Assembly: GCA_032622095.1 (NCBI GenBank)
Contig: CP136069.1
Coordinates: 43,378,194-43,442,193 of the forward strand
Direction of reading: 5' to 3'
Length of the DNA: 64,000 nucleotides
From: Siphonodentalium dalli
Taxonomy: Eukaryota > Mollusca > Scaphopoda > Gadilida > Siphonodentaliidae
Shown here one piece after another: positions 31,739-43,017 of the stretch. The translations under genes and the position numbers were made by a program. Numbering within the stretch: the stretch's first letter is position 1; each line of letters opens with the position of its first letter. The notes under the pieces are model-generated. The model saw only the letters and a list, made by a program, of their open reading frames with translations, made no database searches and had not been told where the DNA came from.

Positions 31739-32317
31739 GCCAACCTAGAATCGGCGGAGAATATGGAACCCACCAAAGGCGGAAACCGCCGAAGTGACGA
31801 AAGCGACAAAATTTCCTGACGCGCACACATATCGCGAGATTTCGTTTGATTTTTGTTTTGTTTTGGTCGCAACATATGTTTTGTCGCTTTCGGCAGTTTC
31901 CGCGGTTCCATCGCGTGGTGGTCTGTGTGCGCAAAATATGTTTTGTCGCTTTTGGCGGTTTCCGCTGTTCCCTCGCGTCGTGATTTGTGCGCGCAACATA
32001 ATTATGTGTCGTCGCATTTGGCGGTTTTCGCGGTTCCCTCGCGTGGCGATCTGTGTGCGCAACATATGTTTTGGCGGTTTCCGCGGTTCCCTCGCGTCGT
32101 GATTTATGCGCGCAACATAATTATGTGTTGTCGCTTTTGGCGGTGTCCGCGGTTCCCTCGCGTGGCGATCTGTGTGCGCAACATATGTTTTGTTGCTTTT
32201 GGCGGTTTCCGCGGTTCCCTCGCCTGGTGATTTGTGTGCGCAACCAGTTGTTTTGTCGCTTTCGGCGGTTTGGTCGTTGGGAGGGTTCCATATTCCCCGC
32301 CCCTATCTAAGTTGGTC
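31739..32317. mobile_element. inverted-repeat element filled with ~60-bp tandem repeats
   Basis: The ends CCAACCTAGAATCGGC and (inward) CCAACTTAGATAGGGGC start inverted arms of about 70 bp (both with GAATATGGAACCC and CCGCCGAA...GCGACAAAA). Between them six GGTTCCCTCGCGTGG-type units recur at about 31907, 31967, 32033, 32086, 32151 and 32213, mean spacing about 60 bp. Open frames on both strands (e.g. 31853-32230) are repeat translations. No clean target duplication is visible. Confidence 0.7.
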
Positions 32318-32624
32318 CTATAACAGCATTCCATATACATTAGACTGCCTACCAGTAGCCAAAATGAAATTGTTCGCAGATATAACGTTTATGTGATACA
32401 CGTAACTATAACCTAAATTTTATTTTGAATTTAAAGATGATTTTACATGTAAATCAGAGCTTCTAGAACGCTAGTTCTTCTTACCAAGTTGGGCCAGATT
32501 TATTATTTTGTTAAAAGTTGGAAACATTCGAAAGCTTCCGATAGGAGGTAAACATGGGCGAGTCCGTCAAGGCAATATGCCACGTATGGGGTGCCAGGAA
32601 TGATGAAAACAATTATACAAATAT
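32318..32624. other. no recognised content
   Basis: AT-rich spacer between the two direct repeat copies. Confidence 0.4.
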
Positions 32625-32950
32625 TTGGTTGCTATGAACTTCTGAGATATATACGATCACCGATAACGCACTCTAGAACAAATCACTCACAATCAAATGT
32701 CATTTACACGAATGGACTTCGATTCGCCAATAACTGACTAACGAACACACTTGTGTGAATCGATGCAATCAACCATTAGAGTTCGCAAACATAATATCTG
32801 GCGTGGTGTTCCCTCTATAACGGTGAGCCTTCTCTGAGTCTATGTTATATGGAAGTCTGAGCTGAAAATAATCTCCGACCAGACAGTCATTTCTCATCAT
32901 CCGTCATATGTATTTCGCTCAAAGCGGCCAGACCGCGCAGTTCGAGTGTA
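32625..32950 (+). repeat. direct repeat pair, copy 2
   Basis: Partner of 31312-31660, about 1.3 kb away. Confidence 0.8.
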
Positions 32951-33049
32951 GATTTATACTCTTTTCCATGGACGTATATAAACAAGGGCTTTCCAGCAAC
33001 GCTGATTTAAGCAGAGCGTTCGATCGAATGCATTAAGATCACAGAGGAA

Positions 33050-33205
33050 TGACCGACTCCCTATGGGAGACTCGCATATATAAGAGAAAGTATTGGCACA
33101 GGGTTTCGCAAAATCTCGGGTTCAGCCATTATACGTGTAACTTATAACGTGTGTTACTATGGCATTGCTATGGCGATGTACGATGCGGGGAAAGTAAAAG
33201 TTACG
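33050..33205. repeat. remnants of two MITE families
   Basis: 33050-33110 is half a hairpin of the piggyBac-like MITE (GACTCGCATATATAAGAGAA, then TTGGCACAGGG) without ends. 33118-33205 (GGGTTCAGCCATTATACG ... TGTTACTATGGCATTGCTATGG) matches the right end of the element at 42627-43017, read inward. Confidence 0.6.
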
Positions 33206-33585
33206 TTTTGAGATATCGCCCCAATGTCTTATAGCAGAATGTGTATAAACAATAATCCGGTGGCGGAGACAACCTAGTGCACCCGGTCATATGCTTAATT
33301 GACTACAATCAGACCAAAACCTTTTCACGTAGACACATTCTTTTCTCCTGCCTGCCTACTCACAATATCAAATCTTAAGATTGAAGTATTCCTCTTTTCT
33401 GTAAACGTGAACATGTGTATCGTAGTCTGGGGTGGACACACAAATCCCCTGATATGAGGCGTCCTCGTCTCCCCCGTTTTACAGTTTCGTGCCTGGCTCC
33501 ACAAACTTCACTATTATTCCTTCTCATTACTTGTTTTATGATTAGACCAGCACACTTCAATAAGGGGTAGAGCAGACAGGACGTG
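33206..33585. other. no recognised content
   Basis: A 61-codon minus-strand frame (33375-33560) has no motif. Confidence 0.35.
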
Positions 33586-33589
33586 CGGC

Positions 33590-33780
33590 CACCAAGAAAA
33601 TCGCACGAGAAACATATCTACATGCAGAGTCCATTTCGTATGACAACCGACATCATAATAAACACAACCGTACGGGCCATTTATACCGACATGGGTGGGA
33701 TGACCCATTCGTTGATTTAACTTCTGGTGCGAAACAATTTAGACAGCGGTATAATGGCTGATAGCGTCGACCAATCTTGC
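33590..33780 (+). repeat. direct repeat pair, copy 1 (with 34790-34965)
   Basis: Shared words: GACAACCGACA, AATAAACACAACCG, CATTCGTTGATTTA, TTCTGGTGCGAAACAATT and TGATAGC(G/A)TCGACCA. The spacing is 1.2 kb. The second copy has small insertions. Confidence 0.8.
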
Positions 33781-33982
33781 AATGCTTTCTGGACAACATG
33801 CCAACACCAGCTGTAGGGACATTTTCAAACTGATGGCCTTTTCAGTGGGAAATCCTAATTTTAGCTCAACTTGGCGAAGTCTAGCTTGAGCTATTGCCGT
33901 GGGTTGGCGTCCGTCGTCCGGACTTCAAAAGGATATTCTCGGTGACCATTTGGTGGGAGCCATCGATTATTTCCGAAATTCA

Positions 33983-34492
33983 TTATAAAACATGGCTGCT
34001 AGCAGCCATTTTTGGATTTCGAATTTGAATCCATCGGCACAACCTGTACCGCACATTTATTGGTGAAATGTCTGAAATGAGAATAATTTCATCTACACAA
34101 TACAACCCCTTTACTGTAACGTTTTTACTTTCCTTCTTTATCATTCTATTCATTGCTCGGCAAAACATTAACTCCTTCCCAAGTTGAACTACAGTGTCAT
34201 TGACACTGTCATTTGAAAACTCGATAATGTGCGTGTCTCCAAATAAGGCAATGTTTATAATGGCGATCCACACATAGATATGCGCATGTGCGCCTGACGT
34301 CAAATAAACTTGCACGTGTTTATAAGAGTGGTCACTTTCCTCCAACCAATTTTCATTCAACAAAATGCGCGTTTTGATATGCTGCATGACCCAGTTTTGA
34401 CAGGGAACTTTATAACATTGAACAAACAAGGAAAGGAATATATTTCGTTGTTTATACTTGTTCCCCCAATAATCTACTCCACAGTAGGTCAC
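33983..34492 (-). CDS. unrecognised 169-codon frame, doubtful
   Basis: This is one of the longest frames not made of a tandem repeat. It has no signal peptide or known motif, and its C-terminus (KMAASS) is encoded by a small inverted GGCTGCTAGCAGCC sequence. Its upstream half overlaps sequence echoed near position 500. It is more likely a chance frame in an old repeat than a gene. Confidence 0.12.
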   Translation of the reverse strand: MTYCGVDYWGNKYKQRNIFLSLFVQCYKVPCQNWVMQHIKTRILLNENWLEESDHSYKHVQVYLTSGAHAHIYVWIAIINIALFGDTHIIEFSNDSVNDTVVQLGKELMFCRAMNRMIKKESKNVTVKGLYCVDEIILISDISPINVRYRLCRWIQIRNPKMAASSHVL

Positions 34493-34789
34493 TTAAGTCG
34501 TGCAATTTAGAGTTGGGATCTTCACCTATTGTGGAATGCATTATTAATAAACATGTATTAAATAAGAAATAGATTACCTGCCCTGCTTTTTCAATGTTAT
34601 AAACTTCCCTATCACAACATCTAAAATATCACAGGTTTTATACTGGTGGAATATGATCTCTACGTGCGTAGCTAGAGTACATAGTTATGGCATTATCTAC
34701 TTACTGCCAAATCCATTTCTCATTGTTGTTTTGTATTTGCAAAGCAATGCATATGCAAATGGAAATAAAATTAGGTTTGCAGTAAGTGC

Positions 34790-34965
34790 AAGAACAGTGC
34801 AAGAGTCCAATTCGTGCGACAACCGACAGCACAATAAACACAACCGCATGGGTTATTGATACTGACAGTCTCTAAGAGATGCCTCATTCGTTGATTTAGC
34901 AACAACTTCTGGTGCGAAACAATTGAAACAACGTTATTTACTTGCTGATAGCATCGACCATGCTA
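34790..34965 (+). repeat. direct repeat pair, copy 2 (with 33590-33780)
   Basis: See the partner copy. An 8-bp-scale insertion (CTCTAAGAGATG region) separates the two conserved halves. Confidence 0.8.
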
Positions 34966-35415
34966 AGTAACTGCAAATAACCTCGGCGAATATCTGCGCA
35001 CAGGTCAATGGAGTCGGTAATGGCACCAAGTGGGTGATATGCAGACCAGCAATATCAACATCCTATCGCTGCGACGTCTACTGCCACGGTAGATATAATG
35101 TTATTCGCATGGGGAAACTGGTCCATGCAATAGTACAATGGAAGACGAAAATTGTATGAAAGCTACCCTTAATATGTTAATGTATTTTGTGTAGAAATTG
35201 GAAAATTACATGTATAACCAAATATCTTTTTAAACCGGTTTCTCTATTGTTAATCATTCTCAAAGAGCAGTGTCGGTTTGAAGCCTGAAATTATGTTAGA
35301 CGTGTTACACCCTGTTCGGTTTCTGTAAATAAATCGATAAAATTCTATCCTCACTTTATGTTGTACACGTAAAGACTTACTCGAGGAACAGGATTTAGAA
35401 AATCCAATCTCGACT
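34966..35415. other. no recognised content
   Basis: AT-rich; nothing seen. Confidence 0.4.
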
Positions 35416-35419
35416 TTTA

Positions 35420-35660
35420 TTCAGTGTGGAACAATAAATAGCGTTTATTGTGTGTACATATTCCTGATATGTCATAGATGTTGTGAAAATAAAGAGAGTT
35501 CGTCTCACTTCTTCGATAGAAAATGAAAAACGGTTGGAAAATTTCTCTGAGTATATGAACCATGCATATCGGTATTTATCGACTTATCCCATCCATTCCT
35601 ACATAGCTTGAGCTTCAAATGAGCAATGCCCGTTCAAAACCAGATTGTAAATGACCATAC
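35420..35660 (+). repeat. dispersed GAGCGTTT family, copy
   Basis: AATAAATAGCGTTTATTG, CCTGATATG, ACGG(T/C)TGGAAAAT, TATTTATCGAC and GAGC...AATG show that it matches 54650-54880 and 61160-61470; all are badly diverged. No ends are identified. Confidence 0.6.
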
Positions 35661-35849
35661 ATAAATCAGATTCGCTCACATTGTAATGGCAGAATAACAT
35701 ATAGCCGTTCGGGCGCCCGATTTTCATGATATATTCATGGTTGTAACATAGTTTTTTGTAGAATATACCTTGTATACACACAGAAATATAACGAAATAGA
35801 TTAAAATTAACCTCAAATATGTATAATGCGGGAAGAAATGTGAAACATA

Positions 35850-36045
35850 CTGTAATTTGCCACAATTTCCCCCTGAAATACCATTAAATTTGCTCGAAAA
35901 TTGCCCGAATTTGACAGAAAATATCTCCAATTTGCCCGAATTTTTAGCTTTAAAAATGTTTGGGGGTTGCAGCCATCCCAACCCCTTCGCCAGTACGGCT
36001 ACGCAGAATACTAGACCATATGCCAGTAAGTCATCCTGTAACGAA
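35850..36045 (+). repeat. short internal repeats (TTTGCCCGAATTT)
   Basis: ATTGCCCGAATTTGACAG and TTTGCCCGAATTTTTAG repeat within 60 bp, followed by TTTGGGGGTTGCAGCCATCC. A 152-codon frame runs through it and into the next repeat; the protein is low-complexity and is not supported as a gene. Confidence 0.45.
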
Positions 36046-36049
36046 TATC

Positions 36050-36410
36050 CGCCTACGTTGTCCATTTATTTGGCATTAGACATGAAGCGGGCGGTTGTCG
36101 ACACCATCTGTCTCGACATGATCTCTACTAATTACCCCGGTGGCTTCATCCGGTCTCATGGGCGTCGGAGAAAAAAGACTGCCTTCAATCTGTTATCAGT
36201 AGCAGACAGAACATGTCATATAATTACCAGAGATGTTCATCTATTTTCTTATCTGTCCACATCAATGGTGTCCACATGCTGCCATGGCTGTATAATTGGC
36301 GCACGATTGATCTAACGAGCCTGCAATAACCAGCTGATATCCTCAAATTATATCGGGCGACATCGCATTCATGGCTGGTCACTCACCACCATGGTCCATT
36401 AGTACCCAAC
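36050..36410 (+). repeat. dispersed ~300-bp family, copy 1
   Basis: Carries GGGCGTCGGAGAAAA, AGTAGCAGACAGAACATGT, ATTACCAGAGATGTTCATC, GGTGTCCACAT and a CGGGCGACATCGCATTC end. Related copies: 37960-38222, 38755-39010, 39440-39630. Confidence 0.75.
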
Positions 36411-36419
36411 ACTGGACAG

Positions 36420-37000
36420 CAACGTTCCGTTATATATGCAGGTCACTTTTATGTAGTTACACAACAACGCAAAACTCCAAATCGTAGGGAATAACTAATG
36501 TGTATATAATCACCCCCTCCCCCAAAATGTGAACTGTTTATTTGCCCGGTCGGTGTACATCCAATGATTTAATTGTCAAGCTGAAATCACACTATTTAAT
36601 TATGTATAGCATCTTGTATCACATTTTTATTGCGTTGGTGCTCACGCGCTGTTCGTGATTACTCAGTAGCCCACTTGCCCGTCTCCAATATATGTTTTGA
36701 CATTACTCGGTCATTAGGAAACTCGGCCAAGACTGAATAACCAATATTAATACGGCTTTTCGCACCAAGTATCCAAGGAATTCCATTGCTAAATGAATGT
36801 CATTTTTATGTAATTACACAAGAACGCAACACTCGAAACGAACGGTAAGGAATAACTAATGCACATATAATCACATCACCACCTTCTCCCACCAAATGTG
36901 AACCGTACTGTTTTTGTTTTACCCATAGTAGCCATACAACGTTGAATTTGGTTTTTGCCCTGTCGGTATGAGCATTCAGTGACTTGTCAAGCTGAAATCC
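36420..37000 (+). repeat. pair of direct repeats (~170-200 bp)
   Basis: 36435-36590 and 36790-36995 share TTTTATGTAATTACACAA, GGAATAACTAATG, ATATAATCAC, AAATGTGAACCGTA and TTGTCAAGCTGAAATC. Confidence 0.75.
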
Positions 37001-37959
37001 TGAATTCCATAATATTTATGGCTTCTGAGACAAATACTGTCATCCTCCATAGGCAAATGCGCGAATTCAGAGCAGAAAAGTTATCAAAAACGAAACTGTG
37101 AATAGTAACTCACACACGAAGATAGGAATAACAAAACATTTCAGTAGATTTTCACTAATTTATCAAGTTTGAAAGTCTCTTAAATGTAGCAATACACGAT
37201 TTCCAGCAATTTTGGGCAAACTGGGAGGGGATACTGTACTTCAAATCTATGCTGAGCCATTATCTTTGACATATGTCCAATCAAGCATGTTTTAATTTCA
37301 ACAGAAATGTAGGTGTAATCACATGTCTCTACTTTAGCTTCTTTGTAAAATTTGTCATTAAGTTATGCCCCTTGGTTTGCACACACAAATCGCTCAATTT
37401 TACCCATTTGTTTTTACTCAATTTGACCATTTTCAACACAATAACTGACCACGACAGACCGAATGTCAGTAAATAAGCTTCTTCCACCCGATAGTGTTAT
37501 GTTAGAAATATTTGAAATAGAAAAATAAGTTATTGTATCAATTTGAAAAAAAATTCTTGCAATCGCAGACAGAATTCAGGGGAGAGAAATCGGGCTATTT
37601 TCCTGTAACCAATAAGACAGCGTTGGTCTTCACAGAGTACGAAAATCCTGTTGCGTATCCAAATTGTTCATTTATTTGTGAACTTTCCCAATTTTGTAAA
37701 ATAATTAAACCTTCCAACCAGTAATGACCCATGTAACACAGGCTACACTGGTTGCTATGCCTCCCAGATACTTATTTTTTGTATTTTTCAGACCCCCCCT
37801 TACAACCCGATAAATCGTTTATTGCTACCTAGCGTATAAGTTACAAAGACAGTGATATATAGTATTTTGATTCATATCGGCAAAATAGTCTGCTGCTCAC
37901 TTGGATCGGTGGTTTCTACGAGCACTCTCGGGACTTCAAATGAAATTATCTCCCATTTG
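37001..37959. other. no recognised content
   Basis: AT-rich; small frames only. A C-tract at 37792-37798. Confidence 0.4.
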
Positions 37960-38222
37960 TAAGGCTTTTCCACCCCTCTGACTTCAACGTGTCTGATGGG
38001 CATCGGAGAAAAATAATTGTCTTCCATCTGGTACCAGCATCAGACAGAACATGCTACATAATTACCAGATATGTTCATCCATTTTCTACCGTATCAATGG
38101 TGCCCATTGGTTGTCACTATCGTGACGTCTAGCTATAACACGGTATGAATATGACGAAATATTTACCAAACTAGCTTGCAATTACGAGGTGACATCCTCC
38201 AATTACATCGAGCGACAGTCCA
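37960..38222 (+). repeat. dispersed ~300-bp family, copy 2 (cut by a MITE)
   Basis: Same blocks as copy 1, ending ATTACATCGAGCGACAGTCC, where the piggyBac-like MITE at 38227 has inserted. The matching place in copy 3 reads GCGACAGCCCATTAATAGC, so the TTAA target existed before insertion. Confidence 0.75.
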
Positions 38223-38226
38223 TTAA

Positions 38227-38550
38227 CCCTTTACCCAACAGAACGGCCCTGTGCCAATGCATTCTCTTATATATGCGAGTCGACCATAGGTCGCCTCGCA
38301 TATATAAGAGAATGCATTGGCTTAACAAATTAAAAATTATAAAATTGTTAAAGAATGTAAGAAAAAATGGTCGACTCGCATATATAAGAGAATGCATTGG
38401 CACAGGGCATAACTGTAACCATCACAATGTGGTCAATGAGCCGGTTCCAATGATATCCATATTTGTATGGTTTTATTGAGACAGACCCAAGATAATTTAG
38501 GCAGTTGCAGCTTTATTTGGCCGGTTTTGGCCGGTTTGTTGGGTAAAGGG
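38227..38550 (+). mobile_element. piggyBac-like double-hairpin MITE, copy 4 (internal deletion)
   Basis: TTAA at 38223-38226 and 38551-38554. Hairpin 1 is intact; the left half of hairpin 2 is missing. The junction AAAAAATGGTCGACTCGC joins the A/T spacer word ATGGT to the ATGGT in the loop of hairpin 2, so the deletion runs between two 5-bp repeats. Confidence 0.85.
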
Positions 38551-38754
38551 TTAATACACATAGGACTGGCTAGCAATATTCCGTTCGTGGAAGTTAAAGT
38601 ATGTCCGAGCATTCGTTATGGACATAGAATTTCCAACCGAACCCATTGAACACAGATTCGTACCCAGATTCAAATTCCCTACTCCAGTTGCATCCTCTCT
38701 CGGGTCTCGCAATGTTAAAGTGAAATTACCCCCCCCCCCCACCCCTTTCGTATG

Positions 38755-39010
38755 GCTTTAACGTCCCTTTGACTTCATCGTGTCTGACGGGCGTCGGAGA
38801 AAACAGGTGTGTTCTGGTATTAGTAGCAGACAGAGCATGTTATATGTTTATCCACTTCATGTATCCGTATCATACGTGTCCATGTTATTGTGACTTGTGT
38901 GACGTCTATATACATATAGCAATGCTCACTAATTGACGAAAGATTTAAACAACGAGCCTGTAATGACGGGTGATATCATCCAATTACATCGAGCGACAGC
39001 CCATTAATAG
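38755..39010 (+). repeat. dispersed ~300-bp family, copy 3
   Basis: GACGGGCGTCGGAGAAAA, TAGCAGACAGAGCATGTT, GTGACGTCTA and ATTACATCGAGCGACAGCCC. Confidence 0.75.
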
Positions 39011-39435
39011 CTGTTAAGTTCCCACAGCGATCCTTTAGTTCACATGTATGACAATAGTTGGCGTGTCAAAGATGAACGCGGGAAATATACATGTATGAGT
39101 TTGCTAAACCTCTCTCGGTGCAAAATATATGTGATATTCAAAGTAGGCGAATAGAATACCTGTATCTGAAATGACCACTGTCATCACTCAGATGTTTGGT
39201 TGGAATGTTGAATATAGGCGACGATCCTTCAAACTGGACATATGGATGACTTGTTACTGTCGCAGAAGACAAGCCCATAATCATATAAAAGTCTATAGAT
39301 AAACGAGAGAAGAGATGGCAGACGAGATAAAGAAAGATAGAACAAGAACGCAACACAAGAGAAGGAGAGATGCAGACCAGAGTACGAGAACGTTTACGAG
39401 ACAAATACAGACAATTAAATTCAGTTTATTCTTGT
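39011..39435. other. no gene; purine-rich tract 39290-39400
   Basis: A GAGA/AAGA-rich tract at 39290-39400; a similar one is at 45725-45830. Antisense open frames here reflect the purine bias. Confidence 0.4.
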
Positions 39436-39439
39436 CGTC

Positions 39440-39960
39440 AATAGTATTTATCCATTTCATGTTCTGATATGTCCGTATCAACGGTGTCCACATTCTTGTC
39501 ATGTGTGTGACGTCTAGCTACTATGGCCAAATAATTGACGAATGATTGACCGGACGAGCCTGCGATGACAACTGATATCCTCCAATTACACCGAGCAACG
39601 ATCCGTTATTGGCTTCTACCACGGTCCATGCGCCTTGCTGGTTGAAGCACCGGGGCCGCCTCCGTAGTAATATTGGATACCGAGGTCCCCTCCATAAGAT
39701 TGTATACGACTTACTAATTATATCACCCGGGTCCTTCCATGAGAATACCATGCACCTTACCGGTTGAGGCACCGGGATCCAACCCGTAAGAGGGTCATAC
39801 ACGTTGATGACTGGGACATCGGGGTTTCCGCGTGGGAGTTCGTGCGCCTTGCTGACTGGGTCATCGAGGTCCCCTCCATTTAGTACCATGTGCCTTACTT
39901 ACTGAGTCATCGGGACGGGAACTTAAAATATTGCCAAGCATAGTGTGTGTAGAGGAGACA
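39440..39960 (+). repeat. dispersed family copy 4 plus a ~70-bp minisatellite
   Basis: 39440-39630 is the 3' half of the dispersed family. From about 39625 its end has expanded into four to five diverged units built on ACCATGCACCTTACCGG and (C)GAGGTCCCCTCCAT. The family end AATTACACCGAGCGACGATC recurs at 40211-40258, so the 39630-40210 stretch lies between two copies of that end. The 122-codon minus-strand frame is repeat translation. Confidence 0.7.
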
Positions 39961-41044
39961 TTGCAACATAGCCTGTGTGTTTTGTGTCCAGCAGTATTGC
40001 GTGAACGATTCTTTTGACAAATATGTTTTAAGCCGTTTTTTGCTCTTATCCTCATTTGACTTTTCCAAAAGGCCTCTGGTCTACCTGCCGGCATCTCACT
40101 TTGACTTGTTTTTGTCATTCTGGTGTGCCAGGTTTGGTGTTCACTACGTCTCGGACAACGTGTTACCTGGTCAGACACCCACTTAGCAAATATTGCTTAC
40201 ACATAAAAACAATTACACCGAGCGACGATCCGTTATTGGCTTCAACCACGGTCCATTATGTTCTTACTCGCTTGTAGCTCGACCGAACATAAAATATTTA
40301 TGGAATAACTACAACAATTGCATGGTGTTATATGTAAACTTTAATGGACACACCTGAAGTGTAATGATAAATATCGTTCGCAGACGATCAGTTATATATA
40401 ACAAATAAAGAGACATTATGAAATGACGAATATTATTGTGTTACAATTATTATAAGCATCTTCCAGTCATGGGTTGGGTGGAGGGGGATACAACGCGGAA
40501 CTTCAAGAGAAGAGTGAAGCTTGACCACAGTGTCAAGCTAGTTAAACCAATGCAAAATCTCACACGAGCTTATCGTTACAATTACCATGAACATCATTCA
40601 GACGTCGCAGTAGTGACCCATGCAGTTTGAATGACCCAAAACAAACTGGACAACTTCGTGAACTCTTTACCGGCCCTGCACTCGTTGGCGAACATCAATA
40701 AATATATTTAGTACGCAGCATTGGCATCGTTAATCTTAAAACGTATATCTAGGCATTGGTGATGGATATACGGGTTAAAAGTCTTTTCTTTAGCAGTTTG
40801 CCTTATTCACTAAATGTTGAACACATTTTTGTTAAAGGACTTTGTTCAGATTTGGCACCATCGAATAAAATTCATTTTGGAATGTTCTGCGTCATGGCGA
40901 CCGGGCTTTGTGGAAATCTCCATAAAAACATAATATATAAACAACACAATGGAAGCGAGCAAAAATAATATATTAATGGATGACGGAGGCTTGTATAACC
41001 AACAATATATTCACACAAGCACAATCCATAGATTGCTATATTTT
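39961..41044. other. no gene; one repeat end at 40211-40258
   Basis: Only the repeat end noted above is recognised. Frames in 39977-40968 lack motifs. Confidence 0.4.
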
Positions 41045-41565
41045 GAATGTGTTATAGTGCAAAATATACAAAATGACAAATAGACAAACGAGTGGTTTCC
41101 AGCTTAATGTGTCGGCAAAATATTCAGTTGCTTTCCTGAGTCGGTTGTTTCTACGTGCAGGCTGTCTTCTTGTTAACCCTTTCTATACTGAATGGATTAT
41201 CCCACTCAGTTATACAAGTATACGCTTGACTGTCTATTGTTCAACTGGAGGGGTATTCGTGAAAAAAAGATAATGAAAGTGCAAAAGGAGGGAAATGTTT
41301 ACCTTGAATGTGTTATAGTGTAACATATACAAAATGAAACCGAGACAAACGAGTGGTTTCCAGCTTAATGTGTCGGCAAAATATTCAGTCGCTTTCCTGG
41401 GTCGGTTGTTTCTACGTGCAGGCTGTCTTCTTGTTAACCCTTTCTATACTGAATGGATTATCCCACTCAGTTATACAATTATATGCTTGAATGTCTATTG
41501 TTCAACTGGAGGGGTTTTCGTGAAAAAGAAGATAATAAAAGTGCAAAATGAATCCAATATATAGG
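41045..41565 (+). repeat. tandem duplication of a 260-bp segment
   Basis: Copies 41045-41304 and 41305-41565 both contain AATGTGTTATAGTG, CAAACGAGTGGTTTCCAGC and TTAACCCTTTCTATACTG. Each includes the first ~125 bp of the MITE at 41438, so the duplication happened after that MITE had landed and copied its left part. The 66- and 76-codon frames are copies of each other and have no domain. Confidence 0.85.
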
Positions 41566-41675
41566 AGGTAAATGTTTACATAATAAGTCCAACAATCGAC
41601 ATATGTTTGTTCAACTTATCATCAGAACATTTCCTAAAGAAACTACTCGTCGGTGAGTATTTAGTATAGAATGGG
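41438..41675 (+). mobile_element. TTAA-flanked MITE, CCCTTTCTATACT family (238 bp)
   Basis: TTAA at 41434-41437 and 41676-41679. The ends are CCCTTTCTATACTGAATG and, inward from the right, CCCATTCTATACTAAATAC. The same length and ends occur at 59196-59433. Further members: 60141-60405, and fragments at 56268-56444, 48960-49060 and 41177-41300. Confidence 0.75.
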
Positions 41676-41679
41676 TTAA

Positions 41680-42626
41680 TTATATACTCAGTTTGCGACA
41701 ATATCGGCGTACACCCATTCCGCGATTAAAGACATAGTATGTACTTGTTCGGGTGCTTGAAACTTATAAGTCAGTGTTCGGGCGCTATGACAACAGGAGG
41801 AATGTAACAATCGACCGTACCACTCCATGGAAAATATCGTCAGAACTACGCTCAATTGTAAATATATACTACTCGATTCGGGACGCATCTATCGGTGCTA
41901 AACTAACGAAAACGATTTCGGCATCGAAAGTCACTGCATTTAATTAACATATAATAATGACGGTGTGTGTTGTCAATTTGGATATACTATTTGTAAAAAT
42001 TGCTGCTTTGAACAAATTTATTCTCCATTTATATTTGATCATCTTGCCGGAGTGTTTCACATCACTTTAAGAACACTGCGGGTTAAACCATGATTTGAAA
42101 TTTACTGAGTCTGCCGAAATTGTGAATATTAGATTGTCTCAATTCCCTAATTACCATTTAGAGAGGATCTGGTACTTCTGATGAAACTTTTCGTACACAC
42201 GTGAACACAGCAAGTTAAAATATATATTTATGGATGGTAACAGGGACATAGTGAATCCAGATACTCGTATACAACGCACAACATAGTATACGGAGTCTTC
42301 AAATACCATAAGATCAATAGCGTTGGCACAGTTTAAATGATTTATGAATCGTCTTTACTATACATAATGAAAAATGGTTCTTCTGGGGGAAAAAATAATA
42401 AATATATGGTGCCCCAGCAATACTTAATCTAAATTAAATCTAGTCTTGTCAGCTTAGCAAATTATGTCAACCACTTTTGGCGAGAGGTCACATAATAACG
42501 ACTCCCTATTGCGAAAGAAACATAACCCCAGAGGAATATATGAGCCGATATATATCTCACAATACTCGTAAACATATCAGGGTAAACCAGCGATTGTTGT
42601 TCACGAATATATTGTCTGATATTAGA
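41680..42626. other. no gene; one satellite-like relic at 42050-42110
   Basis: GTGTTTCACATCACTTTAAG followed by GAACACTGCGGGTTAA resembles a single unit of the 1255-2745 satellite. The remainder is unrecognised. Confidence 0.4.
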
Positions 42627-43017
42627 CAGGTTCAGCCACTCGTACTGTAACTTGTGTTGCCATTGTTAACGGAGGTCACCTGACGTGATTATTTAACCTG
42701 CACGTACACGCCCAAACCGTTTAGAAGTGTTGTGTCCAGCATGTACATGTAGCATACTAAATCCAATCTTCTGATCACCGAATGAGCTATCAATGCTGTG
42801 CAGGCAGAGATTCGACTGTGCGAAGATATATTAATGTGATTGAGTGCATCGCTGGTCGCATTGCGGCCAATTGTTCTCACCACCGACTTTTATTTGTAAG
42901 TTTCGGTAGACGTTGGCTGATTTCTAAAACGAGTAAGTTTGTTCCCGCCATGTGTATCTCCATAGCAATACCATAGTAACACATGTTACAAGTTACCCGT
43001 ACGTGTGGCTGAACCTG
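42627..43017. mobile_element. 391-bp inverted-repeat element (CAGGTTCAGCCAC ends)
   Basis: CAGGTTCAGCCAC at the left matches GTGGCTGAACCTG at the right; inverted similarity continues (CGTACTGTAACTTG against CGTACGGGTAACTTG) for about 50-60 bp. The right end, read inward, is also found at 33118-33205. No convincing target duplication; the superfamily is unknown. Confidence 0.6.

Noticed and set aside
31745-32310. Overlapping frames on both strands rich in Arg/Thr/Asn or Phe/Cys
   Set aside because: Translations of the 60-bp tandem array inside the foldback element.
35857-36315. 152-codon frame starting MPQFPPEIPLN
   Set aside because: It runs from a short TTTGCCCGAATTT repeat into the 300-bp dispersed family, whose other copies are not open in this frame.
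39521-39889. 122-codon minus-strand frame
   Set aside because: It is built from a ~70-bp minisatellite and part of a dispersed repeat; no conserved domain.
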